Source: Cladopsammia gracilis
Taxonomy: Eukaryota; Cnidaria; Anthozoa; Scleractinia; Dendrophylliidae
Reading direction: 5' to 3'
Assembly (NCBI GenBank): GCA_022457155.1
Contig: JAJGOT010000470.1
Location: 429,001 to 493,000, forward strand
DNA: 64,000 nt
Below the pieces are notes generated by a model, which saw only the letters and a list, made by a program, of their open reading frames with translations, did no database searches and was not told where the DNA came from. Made by a program: the position numbers and the translations under genes. Shown here piece by piece: positions 1-11,208 of the stretch (positions are counted from its first letter, which is position 1; each line of letters begins with the position of its first letter).

Positions 1-460
1 TGTATGTGTGTAAACGCTTGTAATGGGAAGCGATATATTCTTTGAAAGTTGATTTAACGCGATTCAATTTAATTGAACTATATTAACGATATTAACAATT
101 AGTCATTGTGTTTTTTCATTCGTACATTAACGAATAGGCAAATAACAGAAGTTAACACGCGCAGCATTATTGTGATATTGACGATATTAACAATCAGTCC
201 TTGTCCCTATAAAAAATACAATGCATCACTACATTTCCATTGCTAAATAGTACGGTATTGGCAGCTATAAAGAACACTAACGAATGTTATATTCGATTAA
301 GCAATGAAAATGCAGTGATGCATTGTATTTTTTATAGGAACAAGTATTGATTGTAAGCAGCGATAATTCTACCTATTCGTTACTGTTCTTTATGTGAAAT
401 TCGTGAGAAAGGTCTATCGCCGATTAGTGGAATTTTTGCCAGGGTAAAAACATGGCAATA
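1..460. repeat. Foldback repeat in gene-free DNA
   Basis: No coding signal seen. Arms 190-243 and 301-354 are inverted copies of each other (54 bp, about 90% identical by eye) around a 57-bp loop, so the segment could form a long hairpin. The left arm is preceded by a second copy of a short 'gatattaacaat' motif near 88-100. It is probably a small MITE; I could not see a clear target duplication. Confidence 0.6.
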
Positions 461-560
461 ACGGTATGTATAAGTATGGGTATGTATAAGTATGGGTATC
501 TGCAAAAGCGAAAAGAGCGGAAAGAGGAAAGAACGAAAAAGGGGACGGGGGGAGGGTTAA

Positions 561-819
561 AATTAAATACAATTAAACATTTTGATGCTTTTGGTAGCAG
601 TTTATATGTTTTTTTTCACTGAAAAAAGGTTAAAACACGCGTTTTTATTAAAAAAAAGCTTGACCACATGTTACTTATGACGCCATATATCGTTACCATA
701 GCAACCGGTTGTCGCCAAACTTTACCGAAATGTGTCTCAAGCACACGAACAGCTATTGAAAACGGCATCTGCTTATCTTAAATGGTCTTGAAAATATGGG
801 AACCTTGTGCGACGGAGGG
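561..819. mobile_element. Truncated TTAA-type MITE, inverted relative of the 53.1-kb element
   Basis: Read on the minus strand, this segment matches the left half of the complete element at 53088-53650: the same order of 'ttttcaagaccattt', 'ttgagacacatttt', 'gttgctatggtaac' and a run ending near 'gcatcaaac'. It ends in gaggg directly before TTAA at 820-823, which it shares with the next element. Similarity to a complete TTAA-flanked copy makes it a truncated piggyBac-type non-autonomous element. Confidence 0.6.
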
Positions 820-823
820 TTAA

Positions 824-2314
824 CCCTATTCAGCCTGGGCTTTTTTTGAGTTTCTGCCCCCCTCGTAACTTCAAGAACATTAAGGCTATGACAATGAAAG
901 CTAGAGGGTATTAGTACGTCCAAAACTGTCAGCTTTGCCGTCCGCACAATGGAACGATGACGTCATATGACGTAATTATTACGTAATTAGTTATGCGGCC
1001 GCCATCTTGGATTTCTGATATTTTTAAAAACCTCTTAAAAACCGTCCAAATTAATTCACCCAAAATTAATGAAAACCAATAAATAAACGCTAAATGACGT
1101 AAAAATATAAAAGTTTTACCAATAAACATTGTTTTCCTTCATTCAACAGTATAAATATGCAAATTTCAATAAAACATGGCTGTCAAAATCTTGTTGCCAT
1201 GGAAACATCAAGTCACGTGACCAAAAAAATGTCAAATGAAATTGTTGCCAGATAAATTTTTGGAAAAGTCATAAAGTTTGATGGCGTTTGAATACATATT
1301 AACCCTTTTAAGACTGGGCTTTTTTAGGCAATCTGTGACTGGGGGGCTCCTCGGACCCCCCCCCCCCCCCCCTTCATATCTCTGGAACCAGTAAGGCTAG
1401 GACCCTGAAATTTTCACACAATGTTCATCTCCATACAAGGAAACCTCACACCTAGTTTTGACCTGCTACATCCAATTATGAGGTCACAATGACGCCATTT
1501 TTGTTTTTCCGACGTTTCTTTGATATTTTTCCATCCAGATACTTAAAATATCAAATAAATATTAAAATATAAATATTAAAATATCATCTCTTTAATATTA
1601 AAACATAATAAATACAAACAAGGACACACTTGTAAAGCGAGAAAAAGCAAAAAAAAGGCGATAAAACTATAATTTTGAAATTATTGTCCGCCATCTTGGA
1701 TCCGCCATCTTGGATTTCCTTTTTTTTCACTTAAATTAAAATTTAAAAAATATCTAAAAGAGAAAAGGATCAGAATGTATAAAACACGTATCAAACTAAT
1801 GTCTATTATCCAAACAATGAACTTAGAAGCGTTATTTAATAAATAGTACAAAATTTTTCTCTATAAGTAAAAGAGAGCAAAAATTTGCCTACCCCTCCCC
1901 CCAAATATTTGATGTTAAAAATTTTTGATGTCGTTCAAGAACTAGTCCCAAGAAAAAAACTATTCTAACAAGAAAATGCACTATAAGTCAAATAACAAGA
2001 TCTTAAAATAAAAATTCACCATATTTTAATATTTTTAAAACCTATGTGTCAAAAACCGGTTGCCATGGCAACATGGTTAATCACACTGACATGTTATGGA
2101 TACCGAAATGTCCCTAGATAAATTCTAGGAAAAGTCAGGAAATTTCAGCCTCATAGCTATTTCGGTGTAAGAGTTATTACAATTTTACTGGAGGGGGGTT
2201 TCGAAAAGACCCCCCCCCCCCAAGTCTGAATAGGGTTAAGGAAGTTATGAATGTTGAAAGTTAGCGCGGGCACTTTGTGCCCCCCCCCCCCCCCCCCCCC
2301 CAGGCCGAATAGGG
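824..2314. mobile_element. TTAA-flanked MITE-like element (outer)
   Basis: The left end CCCTATTCAGCCTGGGC follows TTAA at 820-823. The right end read inverted is CCCTATTCGGCCTGG and is followed by TTAA at 2315-2318. TTAA duplications with CCC-starting inverted repeats are the signature of piggyBac-superfamily elements. No transposase ORF is present, so it is non-autonomous. Inner copies of 'gccatcttggat' and long C/G homopolymers are seen. A related element is nested inside it near the right end. Confidence 0.6.
1303..2235. mobile_element. Nested TTAA-flanked element inside the 824-2314 element
   Basis: It starts with CCCTTTTAAGACTGGGC after TTAA (1299-1302) and ends, read inverted, with CCCTATTCAGACTTGGGG before TTAA (2236-2239). 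After its removal the outer element keeps both ends, so this copy probably transposed into the outer one. It is A/T-rich inside and has no ORF that looks real. Confidence 0.55.
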
Positions 2315-2318
2315 TTAA

Positions 2319-3654
2319 GTGAAATATGCAAATATGCTGTAGTACCAGATGAAGTTTAGCTGGAAAATAACAATAGGGCGCTGCAACTCCGGAATGAGAA
2401 TATCGGATTATCACAACTATGGATTGACTTATCAATTACTCTCTTAAAATTGTTCTTTATGAATTTATCGTATTGTTTAAATAATTTTGCAAACCTTCCT
2501 TCGATAATTTCTAAATTACTGCTATATCTTTACAGAAATTTTATATAAACTAAAATTATGCAAAATTCCACTAAAAAGGGTTGACAGTACCTTTAGCATA
2601 TGACTGCGGCCACGCAGATAAAACGCGTTTAAATCTAATTTTCTCTTAAATATAATGGTCAATCCTAGCAATGCTGTCATAAGAATTTCTGCAGAATCAG
2701 TAACCAAGTTGTTGTTCTCAAATTGAGAGTTTCTCGGATATTTGATTGCAGTTACACATTTCTTGGTTAAAATGTGCCTTATTGTTAATTGTCATGATTG
2801 TCAAAACGACAGAATTTTTCCGATCCCTCCGATAGCAGCTGTGAAGCGTAGCAAGCAAGCATCATAAACTTGTTGATCCAAAAGCACACAAATATGTAGA
2901 ATATAGACAAAAGAGAAAGTCCTGAAATAAACCTGAGGTCAACAAATAATACAGCAATGAAAATTTTGAAGATGAATGTAAAAGTCTCATTGCTTTTGGT
3001 CACATCAACAGAAAACTCTTGAAACAAACTGGATGAAACCTTTAAGAAAAGTAGTATTATGCCACTGGTATAATATATGGTGAAAATATTGTTTCAATCT
3101 TTCAGGAAACATACCAAAAAATTGCCCCCTGAAAAGAGACATTTGCTCCGGACGTGCGCGTTACTAAAATGAACTATTACCCATGCGCAGTTCGGCTCGA
3201 ACGGCCTGGGTGCTAGTCCGCGCAAGGCACCAATAGAAGCCAAAATGGGCTCAGTCGAAACATATTGCACTGAAAAAATAGCAAAATGAGGGATTTTTTT
3301 TCACTTCAACTAAATCATATTTCCCATCAAAATGTTCACTAGATCCCAGTCTCTTCAAAACCGAGTGTGGATGTTGACATTACGCCTATTAAAATGAGTT
3401 ATACCGCAAAAAGCGATGACCGCGCGGTTGAACTCCATACAAGCCTTTACGTAACATTGGTCACTTCAAGGTCAAAATGACGGGCCTTTTTTTTGTTATT
3501 AAAATATTTTAACGTTTTCAGATAGAATAATAACCAAATTACTGGCATCCGAGTGTGGATGTCCGAAAAGTAATTCATAAATGGGCGAAATTCATAAATG
3601 GCGTTTTCGCTGTGATTTTTAAGGTTAAATTGGGGGACTGGGGACGAGTTAAAA
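2319..3654. other. No gene recognised
   Basis: AT-rich DNA. Open frames here are short, lack recognisable domains and have no convincing splice context. I see no repeat boundaries. Confidence 0.4.
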
Positions 3655-4054
3655 AATAGTAAACAATTCACATTCGCACATAAAGCCACTCTATGCCTTA
3701 CGAAGGATAAGATATGGGTGAAAAAATTTTGCATAAGGCATAGGGTGAGCTTAAACAGGAGTTGCCAGCGCCGCTGAAGGGGAGGAGGGTGGGGAAACTT
3801 GTCGAAATGATCCAGTCGAGTAGACTTGCGAGAAGAGAGAGATTTTGCATGCAAGGGCGTATAAAAGGTCTTGAAAATCTCCCTAGGGACTTTTATGGCC
3901 AATAGAATGCCTGCCACGAGAGCACGTTGTTATCCGATCATTCAAAACGACATGCGGCGGCTTTTACGCGAATGAGAATAGTAAACAATTCACATTCGCA
4001 CATAAAGCCACTCTATGCCTTACGAAGGATAAGATATGGGTGAAAAAATTTTGC
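3655..4054. repeat. Direct repeat pair, 78 bp
   Basis: Positions 3655-3732 and 3977-4054 are identical as read (offset 322). The second copy begins exactly where the 190-bp repeat at 3793-3982 ends, so the two duplications overlap and look like successive local rearrangements. Confidence 0.8.
3793..3982. repeat. 190-bp direct repeat, copy 1
   Basis: Identical, as read, to 6153-6342, 2,360 bp away. It contains a TATA-like stretch (gtataaaagg near 3858-3868). Two identical direct copies flanking about 2.2 kb could be LTR-like, but I see no TG...CA ends, primer-binding site or gag/pol, so it may be a simple recent duplication. Confidence 0.8.
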
Positions 4055-5390
4055 CCTTCCAAGGGGGTGAGTTACATTAAAGACAAACACGGGGGATTGT
4101 CACAGTCATAACACCTTATTAAGATGAAATACAGCCAAATATTCCCGAAACTCAGAAAAAACCCTTAGGATATTACATACGACGTATGATTTTAAAATTG
4201 TAATGGGCATGACTAAATGAGGGGGGTCGGCTAGACCGACTTCGCCATGGGTAAGGAGGGAGCCGTTAGCACTAGCTCCACGATACCGGAAGATGTGAAA
4301 TCTTCAAAATCCAAACAATTACGGGCATGTGGAAAGATATCTCTTGGGGGTAGCGCAGAATCGTAGTTTCTCCCTTGGAAATTACCTTTGAAATGGACAA
4401 AGCGATTTCTAATATCAACTCCGGGAGAAAGGTAACTAGATAGTTCGTCGGCTTTAGGATGTCCTTGCCAGATGGGTTCCCCCAGCGGCAAGATGATTAC
4501 GGAGGTTTCCCTCGAAGAATTGGTTAGGATTTCTAAAAGGGGGTTTGGGGAGGGTTAGCGTAAACTTGTCCTGATGCCACGGACTCGATAGAGGGGAGTG
4601 GCCCGACCCAGCTGTGGGGCTTCCCTCCCAGTTACACCAAGCCAAGGTCGAAGAATGATTTGCAGCGTCGCTGATCCGGTTTGAAAAATCCAACTGAGAG
4701 GAGATGTATAGGAGAGAACGATTCTGTATGAGAGGGAAGGTCGGGAGGGAACCCCACAGCCGAGTCGAGCCAGGAATCCGTCCAAAGACTGGAAAAGGGA
4801 TGTGTTTAGGAATCCCCCCTGAACACGACTCGACTGTGGAGAGGAATGAAGGGAAGAGAAACAAACGGAAACACAACTTAAGCATGCAACATGTGTTTAC
4901 GAGTGAAACAAAACGAGACAAAAACTCCGCATATTCGCATCTTCGATGTACAAAGCGTGCAAAAGATAATAAAAACGCAAGGGAGTACTAAAAATTATAA
5001 TGGTGAGACGAAAAACACTTGGGATGCAGAATAGGTTAAGACAAAAAACCAACAAAGGCAAAACAGGAGAAAGGGATATAAAACTTCGCTTGTACACATG
5101 TCCCGGATTCAATAAACAAAACGTTAGAGGGAAAATAAATACGCGCTGGAGTACTATAAAATATATATATTGACCCACGGGGGAACTAGGAATAACAACT
5201 GAACCAGTTCGACAACAAAGGCAAAACAGGACAAAAGGCACATGAAAAACCCCGCTTGACCACTTACCCGATTCGAAAAAGCGCGCAAGGGATAATACGC
5301 ACGGGAATACAAAATATGGTAAAAAAGAAATTACGGGAAAAGCAAACAAAAGGTAAAACGGAGCAAACATTACAAAGACCGGCGCTATAA
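4055..5390. repeat. Degenerate tandem-repeat-like DNA between the direct repeats
   Basis: Open frames occur on both strands but none shows a domain. From about 4900 to 5360, diverged units recur (acaaaggcaaaacagga; cgcaagg..ataat; gggaatacaaaatat), suggesting an old array of roughly 150-bp units leading into the 46-bp minisatellite. Confidence 0.45.
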
Positions 5391-5760
5391 AGTGCCAACG
5401 TGAAATCTTTCTCTGGTACGTTGCACAGACGCCATTAAACGCCAACGTAATATCTTTCTCCGGTACGTTACACCGACGCCATAAAGCCCCAACGTAAAAT
5501 CTCTCCTGGTACGTTGCACAGACGCCGTAAAGCGCCAACGTAAAATCTCTTCTGGTACGTTGCACAGACGCCGTAAAGCGCCAACGTAAAATCTCTTCTG
5601 GTACGTTGCACAGACGCCGTAATGCGCCAACGTAAAATCTTTTCCTGGTACGTTGCACAGACGCCATAGGGCGCCAACGTAAAAAATCCTTCTCTGGTAC
5701 GTTACACAGGCGCCATAAAGCACCAACGTAAAATCCTTATCTGGTACGTTACACACACGC
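5391..5760. repeat. 46-bp minisatellite, about 8 units
   Basis: The unit contains gccaacgtaaaatct and tggtacgttgcacagacgcc and repeats about every 46 bp. A further degenerate unit lies at about 5882-5920. Because 46 is not a multiple of 3, the array is open in several frames on the minus strand, giving three overlapping repetitive ORFs. These are best explained as repeat artefacts, not genes. Confidence 0.85.
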
Positions 5761-6152
5761 AGAGAGCGCCGATGCGATTAACACTTTTAACGCCTACACG
5801 CCATGGGCCGGCAGATATTTTGTTCCGTACTACTTTACACGGACACGAAAAAATGCAACAAAAGGTCTAAACTTTGCACGGTTACGTTGCACAGACGCCC
5901 GAAAGCGCCAACGTAAAAACCCAACACAAGAGTACGGTACGAAGGGAATGCAAAATTAGAACCATGTACTAGAAAAGTGTGTAAAATTAACGGGAAGAGG
6001 AAAATAAAAGAAAGGTAAAAAACGATACCCCAACAGGCGGAGCTAGAGCTGCTTCAACTGCAGGGGCGATAGCGGCCACGACTGCTGGTTCTGGTTTAAC
6101 TGGGACGTGAGCCAAAAGGAAGCTTCAGCGGCGCTGGTAGAACGCGGAAAAA

Positions 6153-6342
6153 GGAAACTTGTCGAAATGATCCAGTCGAGTAGACTTGCGAGAAGAGAGA
6201 GATTTTGCATGCAAGGGCGTATAAAAGGTCTTGAAAATCTCCCTAGGGACTTTTATGGCCAATAGAATGCCTGCCACGAGAGCACGTTGTTATCCGATCA
6301 TTCAAAACGACATGCGGCGGCTTTTACGCGAATGAGAATAGT
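6153..6342. repeat. 190-bp direct repeat, copy 2
   Basis: Identical, as read, to 3793-3982. Just upstream, cttcagcggcgctgg (6122-6136) is the inverse of the sequence just upstream of copy 1 (3766-3780), so the flanks are also related but in opposite orientation. Confidence 0.8.
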
Positions 6343-6670
6343 GGCAAATGTCATCCAATTTTTTCCCATGACTGGTATCGACTAATCAACCGGAATGTAA
6401 GGCGACTCTTTAATTTGTTTTCCAAGAAAACATTCAACCCAATTTTTTGGAAAACGCTCTCATTGAATTTTTTACTACTCTGCATTCTTAAATAGGCTAT
6501 AAAAGGCATGAGGTCGTACATACGTACAGATGCCGAGAAAATTTATATAAAAAAAAAATGCAAAATGCAAAATGCAAAAATGATGACGTCATCAGGTCGT
6601 TGGTATGGCAACACCGATGTTAGTCAAATCTATGTGTTTGGAACAATTTTTCTATCTCTTGTATATGTTT

Positions 6671-6824
6671 GAAGTAATATATCAAACACGAGGAACAGTG
6701 TTTCATCAGATTTCCAAACACCGAGAAGTGGATTGGAAAAACGAGGCGCAGCCGAGTTTTTTTAAACCACTTCAAGGTGTTTGGAAATCTGATGAAACAC
6801 TGTTTCGAGTGTTTGATATAGCTT
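6671..6824. mobile_element. Foldback MITE
   Basis: The left arm (6671-6731) and right arm (6767-6824) are inverted copies; both contain gtgttt-gatata and tttccaaacacc or their complements. The open frames on both strands arise from the palindrome. No transposase. Confidence 0.7.
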
Positions 6825-6844
6825 CTCAAACTGATCGTTAAATG

Positions 6845-7690
6845 CGGAGAAAACGAAGGAATAAAATCACCAAAATCTATGCAAATTAAGAAACGATTTC
6901 AAAACCTCCTTCACGGTAGTGATTTCCTTTGTGTTCTCGTCATGAATTATTAATGAGTTTGAGAAGTAGCTTTCCTGACCGATCTCAGAGCTCAGCCGTT
7001 TAAAAGTTAGGATGCTGTGCCGAGGCTGGAAAAATCAGAGCGGCCTGATTTCGGCTGCGCTGAATTTCAGAAACGCAAACGTCTTTTTAAGAGGATTTGT
7101 TCGCCATGTAATAAAATATTTTAGCCTCGTTTTTATGTTGGGTGCTTAAACACATGTCGTAATTCAAACCGTGCAACATAATTGGCTAATTTCGATGCAT
7201 CATAATTCTAACTTGACTTCGAGGGTGAAGGGAAATAAAGCAAAAGAAAGAAACTATTCATTTTTGAACCTCAATGTGATTTATTTTGCTTTATTCTCCC
7301 AAGCCTCGAAGCCAAGTAATATCTCAAAATAAGCCTATTGAAATCCATAAACTCGCTATTATTGATAAGGAGATTTACTCTATCATTATCTATGGTCGAA
7401 ATGATAGTGTGCCGGGTTGTGTCAAGCCTCGCTTACTTCAGTGTTTGTTTAATTAGTCACCGTTGTTGAGTTATAACCGCTATGTATATGGATGCGTTCT
7501 CATGGCCGAACAAGAAAGTTTTAGCACCTGAAAGAACTCGTACAACAGGAGCTGGTATCACTACCTTAGATGAAAATAATACATCACTAAACATTTCAAA
7601 TATATTTGACAAAAAACTCAAGTAAAATATATAAAATAATTGCTCAGTTTCAGGCCTTATTCCGAAAATAAGCGGCATCTTTCTACAACT
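6845..7690. other. No gene recognised
   Basis: AT-rich DNA with only short unsupported ORFs. I see nothing that resembles an exon or a bounded repeat. Confidence 0.4.
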
Positions 7691-7712
7691 TTAATCCACA
7701 AAGGATATACAC

Positions 7713-7886
7713 CCCTTTCATAATGGCGGCCGATTTATTTATAATTTTATATGTATGTTAATTAGCCTCACTGGCCTCGGTAACATGTGCAAAATTCAAA
7801 AGAATTTTTACTCTAAAATGGGGCCAGTGAGGCTAATTAACATACATATAAAAGAATAAAAAAATCGGCCGCCATTATGAAAGAGG
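7713..7886. mobile_element. Foldback MITE
   Basis: Arms 7713-7776 and 7822-7886 are about 64 bp each and nearly perfect inverted copies, running from ctttcataatggcggccga to ttaattagcctcactggcc. The loop is about 45 bp. Target duplication not clear. Confidence 0.75.
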
Positions 7887-8029
7887 TCTATGGCCATCGC
7901 GTAAATGTAGTACTAGTGCAAACTAATCATTGTTTGTGCGGTGTATTTAAAGTAAATTTAAAAAAAAAGAGTTAATAATAACTATCTAGAGCTTTCTTCA
8001 AATTGTGGTAAGGTAAAGTTTTCATGAGC

Positions 8030-8480
8030 CTAGTCACCCAGAACTACCATCGCTAAACCCGATTTCTGTAGGATACAAGTCTATCGCAAGGTTACCCCCA
8101 GCATTATGTTGGCCGGTAGCTGTTTACTCAGCTGGGTGGGGAGAGACCAGGGGTCAATTCAATCAAACGTCTACAAGGGTAATTTACAGGTTAGTGTAGC
8201 TATTGTTTTCAACCTCTGAAACAATGGTTACACTTGTAAATTACACTTGTAAAAGTTTTATTGAATTGACACCAGGCCTAGGCCAACTGACCTTCAGGTT
8301 GAAGGTCTGACGCTAGGCACTTGACCAGATCAGAATTGTCAAACCCCCAAATCGTAGGCCCAGCTTGCAAGTCTGGGTGCACCCGCGAGTTCCCCCCAGC
8401 TATGACAAGGTGTATCGGTTTCTCCCTCCCTGGCTGTGACTTCGTTACAGTATTATACACTGTAATTACAATTTGGTTCA
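8030..8480 (-). mobile_element. tRNA-derived SINE copy, split by a MITE
   Basis: Read on the minus strand, the segment has a 'gcgtcagaccttcaacctga' stretch, then (after the inserted MITE) 'tggtctctccccacccag', 'atgctgggggtaacc' and 'cgatagactt'. The same order is present in the SINE at 29314-30045 and in the 3' part at 54525-54680. Those copies show the tRNA-like head. Identity is diverged. Confidence 0.6.
8151..8274. mobile_element. MITE inserted in the SINE
   Basis: The ends are inverted copies: ggtcaattcaat on the left and attgaattgacacc on the right, with further pairing of 'acaagtgtaatttac'-like stretches inside. It interrupts a SINE whose two halves are collinear with other copies. A short ccagg lies at both flanks and may be the target duplication. 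Confidence 0.65.
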
Positions 8481-8499
8481 ACTAGACAAATAGTACTTA

Positions 8500-9940
8500 T
8501 TTTGCACGTAATTTATTATGAAATACCACAACGTGCCAAAGATTGACCTGAATAATTTTTTTGGAGCATAAAATACCACATCATGCAAAATACTGAATTG
8601 AATAATTTATTTGCATGTTCGGTAACATTTTTAAAGTTAACTTTAAGAGGCCGTTTACATAAAAAAGCGAGATTATTTTCGTCCCGATCCCGTGATGAGT
8701 GTCGCCATGGGATTAAAAAAAAATAGTTTACATTAGTGGTTTTATCCCGAGAGCCCGAGACGAATTGATTGTTGATCTCAGCCGAACGTAACGGACACAA
8801 AACAACCGTTTTTCCCCTCCGATTTTTCAAGAGCATTTTTTTTTGTTACCATATGCCGCCTTTAGTAACTGTTCGTTTATTCCTGAGATACATTTTGGTA
8901 ATGTTTGAAATGAATCGGTTGCTATGGTAACCGATACGCAGTCATTTCCAAGGATACGCACTGTATTTCCGGTATTTTAGTTGATCAATTCCGTACTTGT
9001 TAAGTGTTTAGGAGCCTGATTTTTGGTATATATTTTTCAAAGCTCAAATTATGCGCGCTATTATAATGTGTCTAAATTATATACCCCTGATTGGGAGGGG
9101 CCGCACATTTCAGATTGATCTTGGCGTGAAGGAGTGGAAGTGAAGTAGATTATGGTTACAGCGAAACACACGCATAATTCTTCTGCTCTATGGACCACGA
9201 CAGGATAGACCAATTGTTATCGATAACTTTTTAGTTCTCGATCATAAAAAGTTGTCTATAACGGAGACGCCAGTCAGTGAAGCAAATTATCGATAACAGA
9301 CTTAGACAAAATAATAACTTGACAACCAAACCTTTTTTTTTTTTTCAGAAGGAAAACTAATTGGTTGAAGAAAACAAATGCGGCAGTTTTATCGTCGACA
9401 ACTCGTTTTTATAGTCCATGAAAAGTTAAGGTTGTCGGCAACTATGTAATGTTGACAAACATATTATTTTAGCCCATGTGTAGCCGCGCGGATAGCACAG
9501 GAAACGAAGTGGACATAGATTGCAAAACAGTCGTATTTTTTGCGTTGGTCATACGAATGCGCGCGGTCTTTGAACGAAAGGTCTGGAACGAAAGGTCTGG
9601 AGCCTCACACGCCGTGTGAGGCTCGGCGGGCATCCACGCTTCAGACGCTTTTGGCGCTTCGCGCATTTGCGAGCGAGCCAGCGGGAAAAAACGGCTGTTA
9701 TGCAGTCTAAAGTGGACATGCCAAGTGAACGTTAGTAACAAAGCTCTCGCATTAAAAACTAATTACCGATAAGTTTACTCTTAGTGTGCGAAAATGCTGC
9801 AGTGAACGCTAATTAAAAGGGGTGGACTCATTTTAGACCCAGCTGGACAAATTTATTATGGCGAAAAATAATTCAAACAAGAGTTACGACCAACATAACT
9901 CTCCCTCTCTCAATAAACAGAGTAAGCCCTGTTTTTTTTT
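8500..9940. other. No gene recognised; weak MITE similarity
   Basis: Around 8825-8960 a diverged stretch (cctgagatacattttgg, ggttgctatggtaacc) resembles the family at 53088-53650. The rest shows only short ORFs without domains. Confidence 0.4.
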
Positions 9941-9950
9941 GTGAGTCATT

Positions 9951-10060
9951 TTTCATGAGCTGGCCATATAAATATCGATAACGGTATAAGAGAAATTTAA
10001 CCTATTATCTTTGTGGATTTACATGACCCTTGAATGACTGAATTAAACGCGGTCCATGGA
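9951..10060. repeat. Diverged copy of the 3' end of the CUB locus
   Basis: Matches 10910-11010 in order: gagctgg, atcgata-cgg, taagagaaat, tctttgt, atttacatga and gactgaatt. On the minus strand both copies share an 'ATTCAGTCAT..GAGTCATGTAA'-type end, including a shared TAA. This suggests duplication of a gene tail or 3' UTR. Confidence 0.55.
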
Positions 10061-11041
10061 ATGTTGTCGAGTGGCCAACGTCTCAGTTTTCCATGATTAC
10101 TTCTACAAGCCGTGACCATTGAATATGGAGGTGCGTTAGGCCTTCCCTTAAACACAACAGTCACAAGGGCTTCCTTTCCACTCGCCTGTAAGTGTAAACT
10201 ATTCCAAGTTTTAATATAGCTGAAATCTTGTAAAGACATTATTTTCTGATTTTTAATCTATCAAGCTTGAACATTCTCAAGTGTGCACGAAAATGCATTT
10301 TGGATGTTTTAGCAAAGCTTAAATTATTCTTGATTTTAGAATATGTATCTAAATTATGCTCCCAGACCATAGGCGAATCTTTGCTGACGTCATTGTTTAC
10401 ATTTTGCTTAATTAGCATACGAATTTACGTAGAGAAGGCACCGTGCTAAATACGAATTGACTTCAAAAGTTGAAAGAGCTTGTTAAACTCAGTAACCTAT
10501 GCAATTTTTAGCTTTTTCCATGCAAAATTGTTTTGGTGACAAAAGCGCTAATGACCCATGCATTCTTTGAAAAATTCTAAGGTTTTGAAACAGTATTGTA
10601 CGAAGTGCATCTAGTATATCGGGCTCAAGAGAAGGCTAATCGTGAATTGTGCTATGTTCGTTCTATATTCGAGTTGATTGTTTTGTATCTACGGTTAGAG
10701 AATGAGTCGTATATGCTAATGAGGCAACGATCATCTTATTGACCATTCAAAGCGTGGAAGTGGAGTGGAGATGATAGCGGGCTGAACGAAACTTAATGTA
10801 ATATTGATATCATCCAGTTATAGAATGTACACCTGTTGTAAGAAGCTTGCTCTGTGTATAATTCGTCTCTCTTCAGGCAGTTTTTGCAGGGGTTTTATTA
10901 GTCAGTTCTACTGAGCTGGACATTTAAGATCGATAGCGGTCTAAGAGAAATCGAACCAATTGTCTTTGTAAATTTACATGACTCTCGCATGACTGAATTG
11001 ATCACGGTGTCGTTTTTGTTTGTTTATTTGATATTTCTTAC

Positions 11042-11208
11042 CAGTGGTATTGAAAAGAATACGAAATCCTCTTCTTTGTGTAATGGCGTCTGAGTGGAAT
11101 GTTATAACTGCATAGTCTCCAGTTACATTAACCGTCTTCCCAGTCTTCTCGCCACAGTACACACCAAATAACTGGTTCTTCTCACTAGTGATCTTCAAAT
11201 AGTCATAT
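11042..11208 (-). CDS. CUB gene exon 3: C-terminal half of CUB domain
   Basis: 167 nt. After ctttgcag, it encodes YDYLKI, the fourth cysteine (VYCGEK), TGDYAVITFHSD and GFRILFNTT. The donor GTAAGA follows. If unspliced, the frame runs 22 codons further to a TAA near 10974. Confidence 0.85.

Noticed and set aside
4897..5756. Three overlapping minus-strand ORFs (up to 256 codons) with repeated CNVPEEILRWRF-like words
   Set aside because: They are frame-by-frame readings of the 46-bp minisatellite and disappear outside it. No domain or start context.
3793..6342. LTR retrotransposon call for the 190-bp repeats
   Set aside because: No TG/CA ends, primer-binding site, polypurine tract or gag/pol between them.
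6605..6841. ORFs on both strands at 6.6-6.8 kb
   Set aside because: Produced by the palindromic MITE; mirror-image peptides.
9997..10239. 80-codon minus ORF as CUB exon 4
   Set aside because: In the phase required by exon 3 it closes after about 12 codons; kept only as a possibility.
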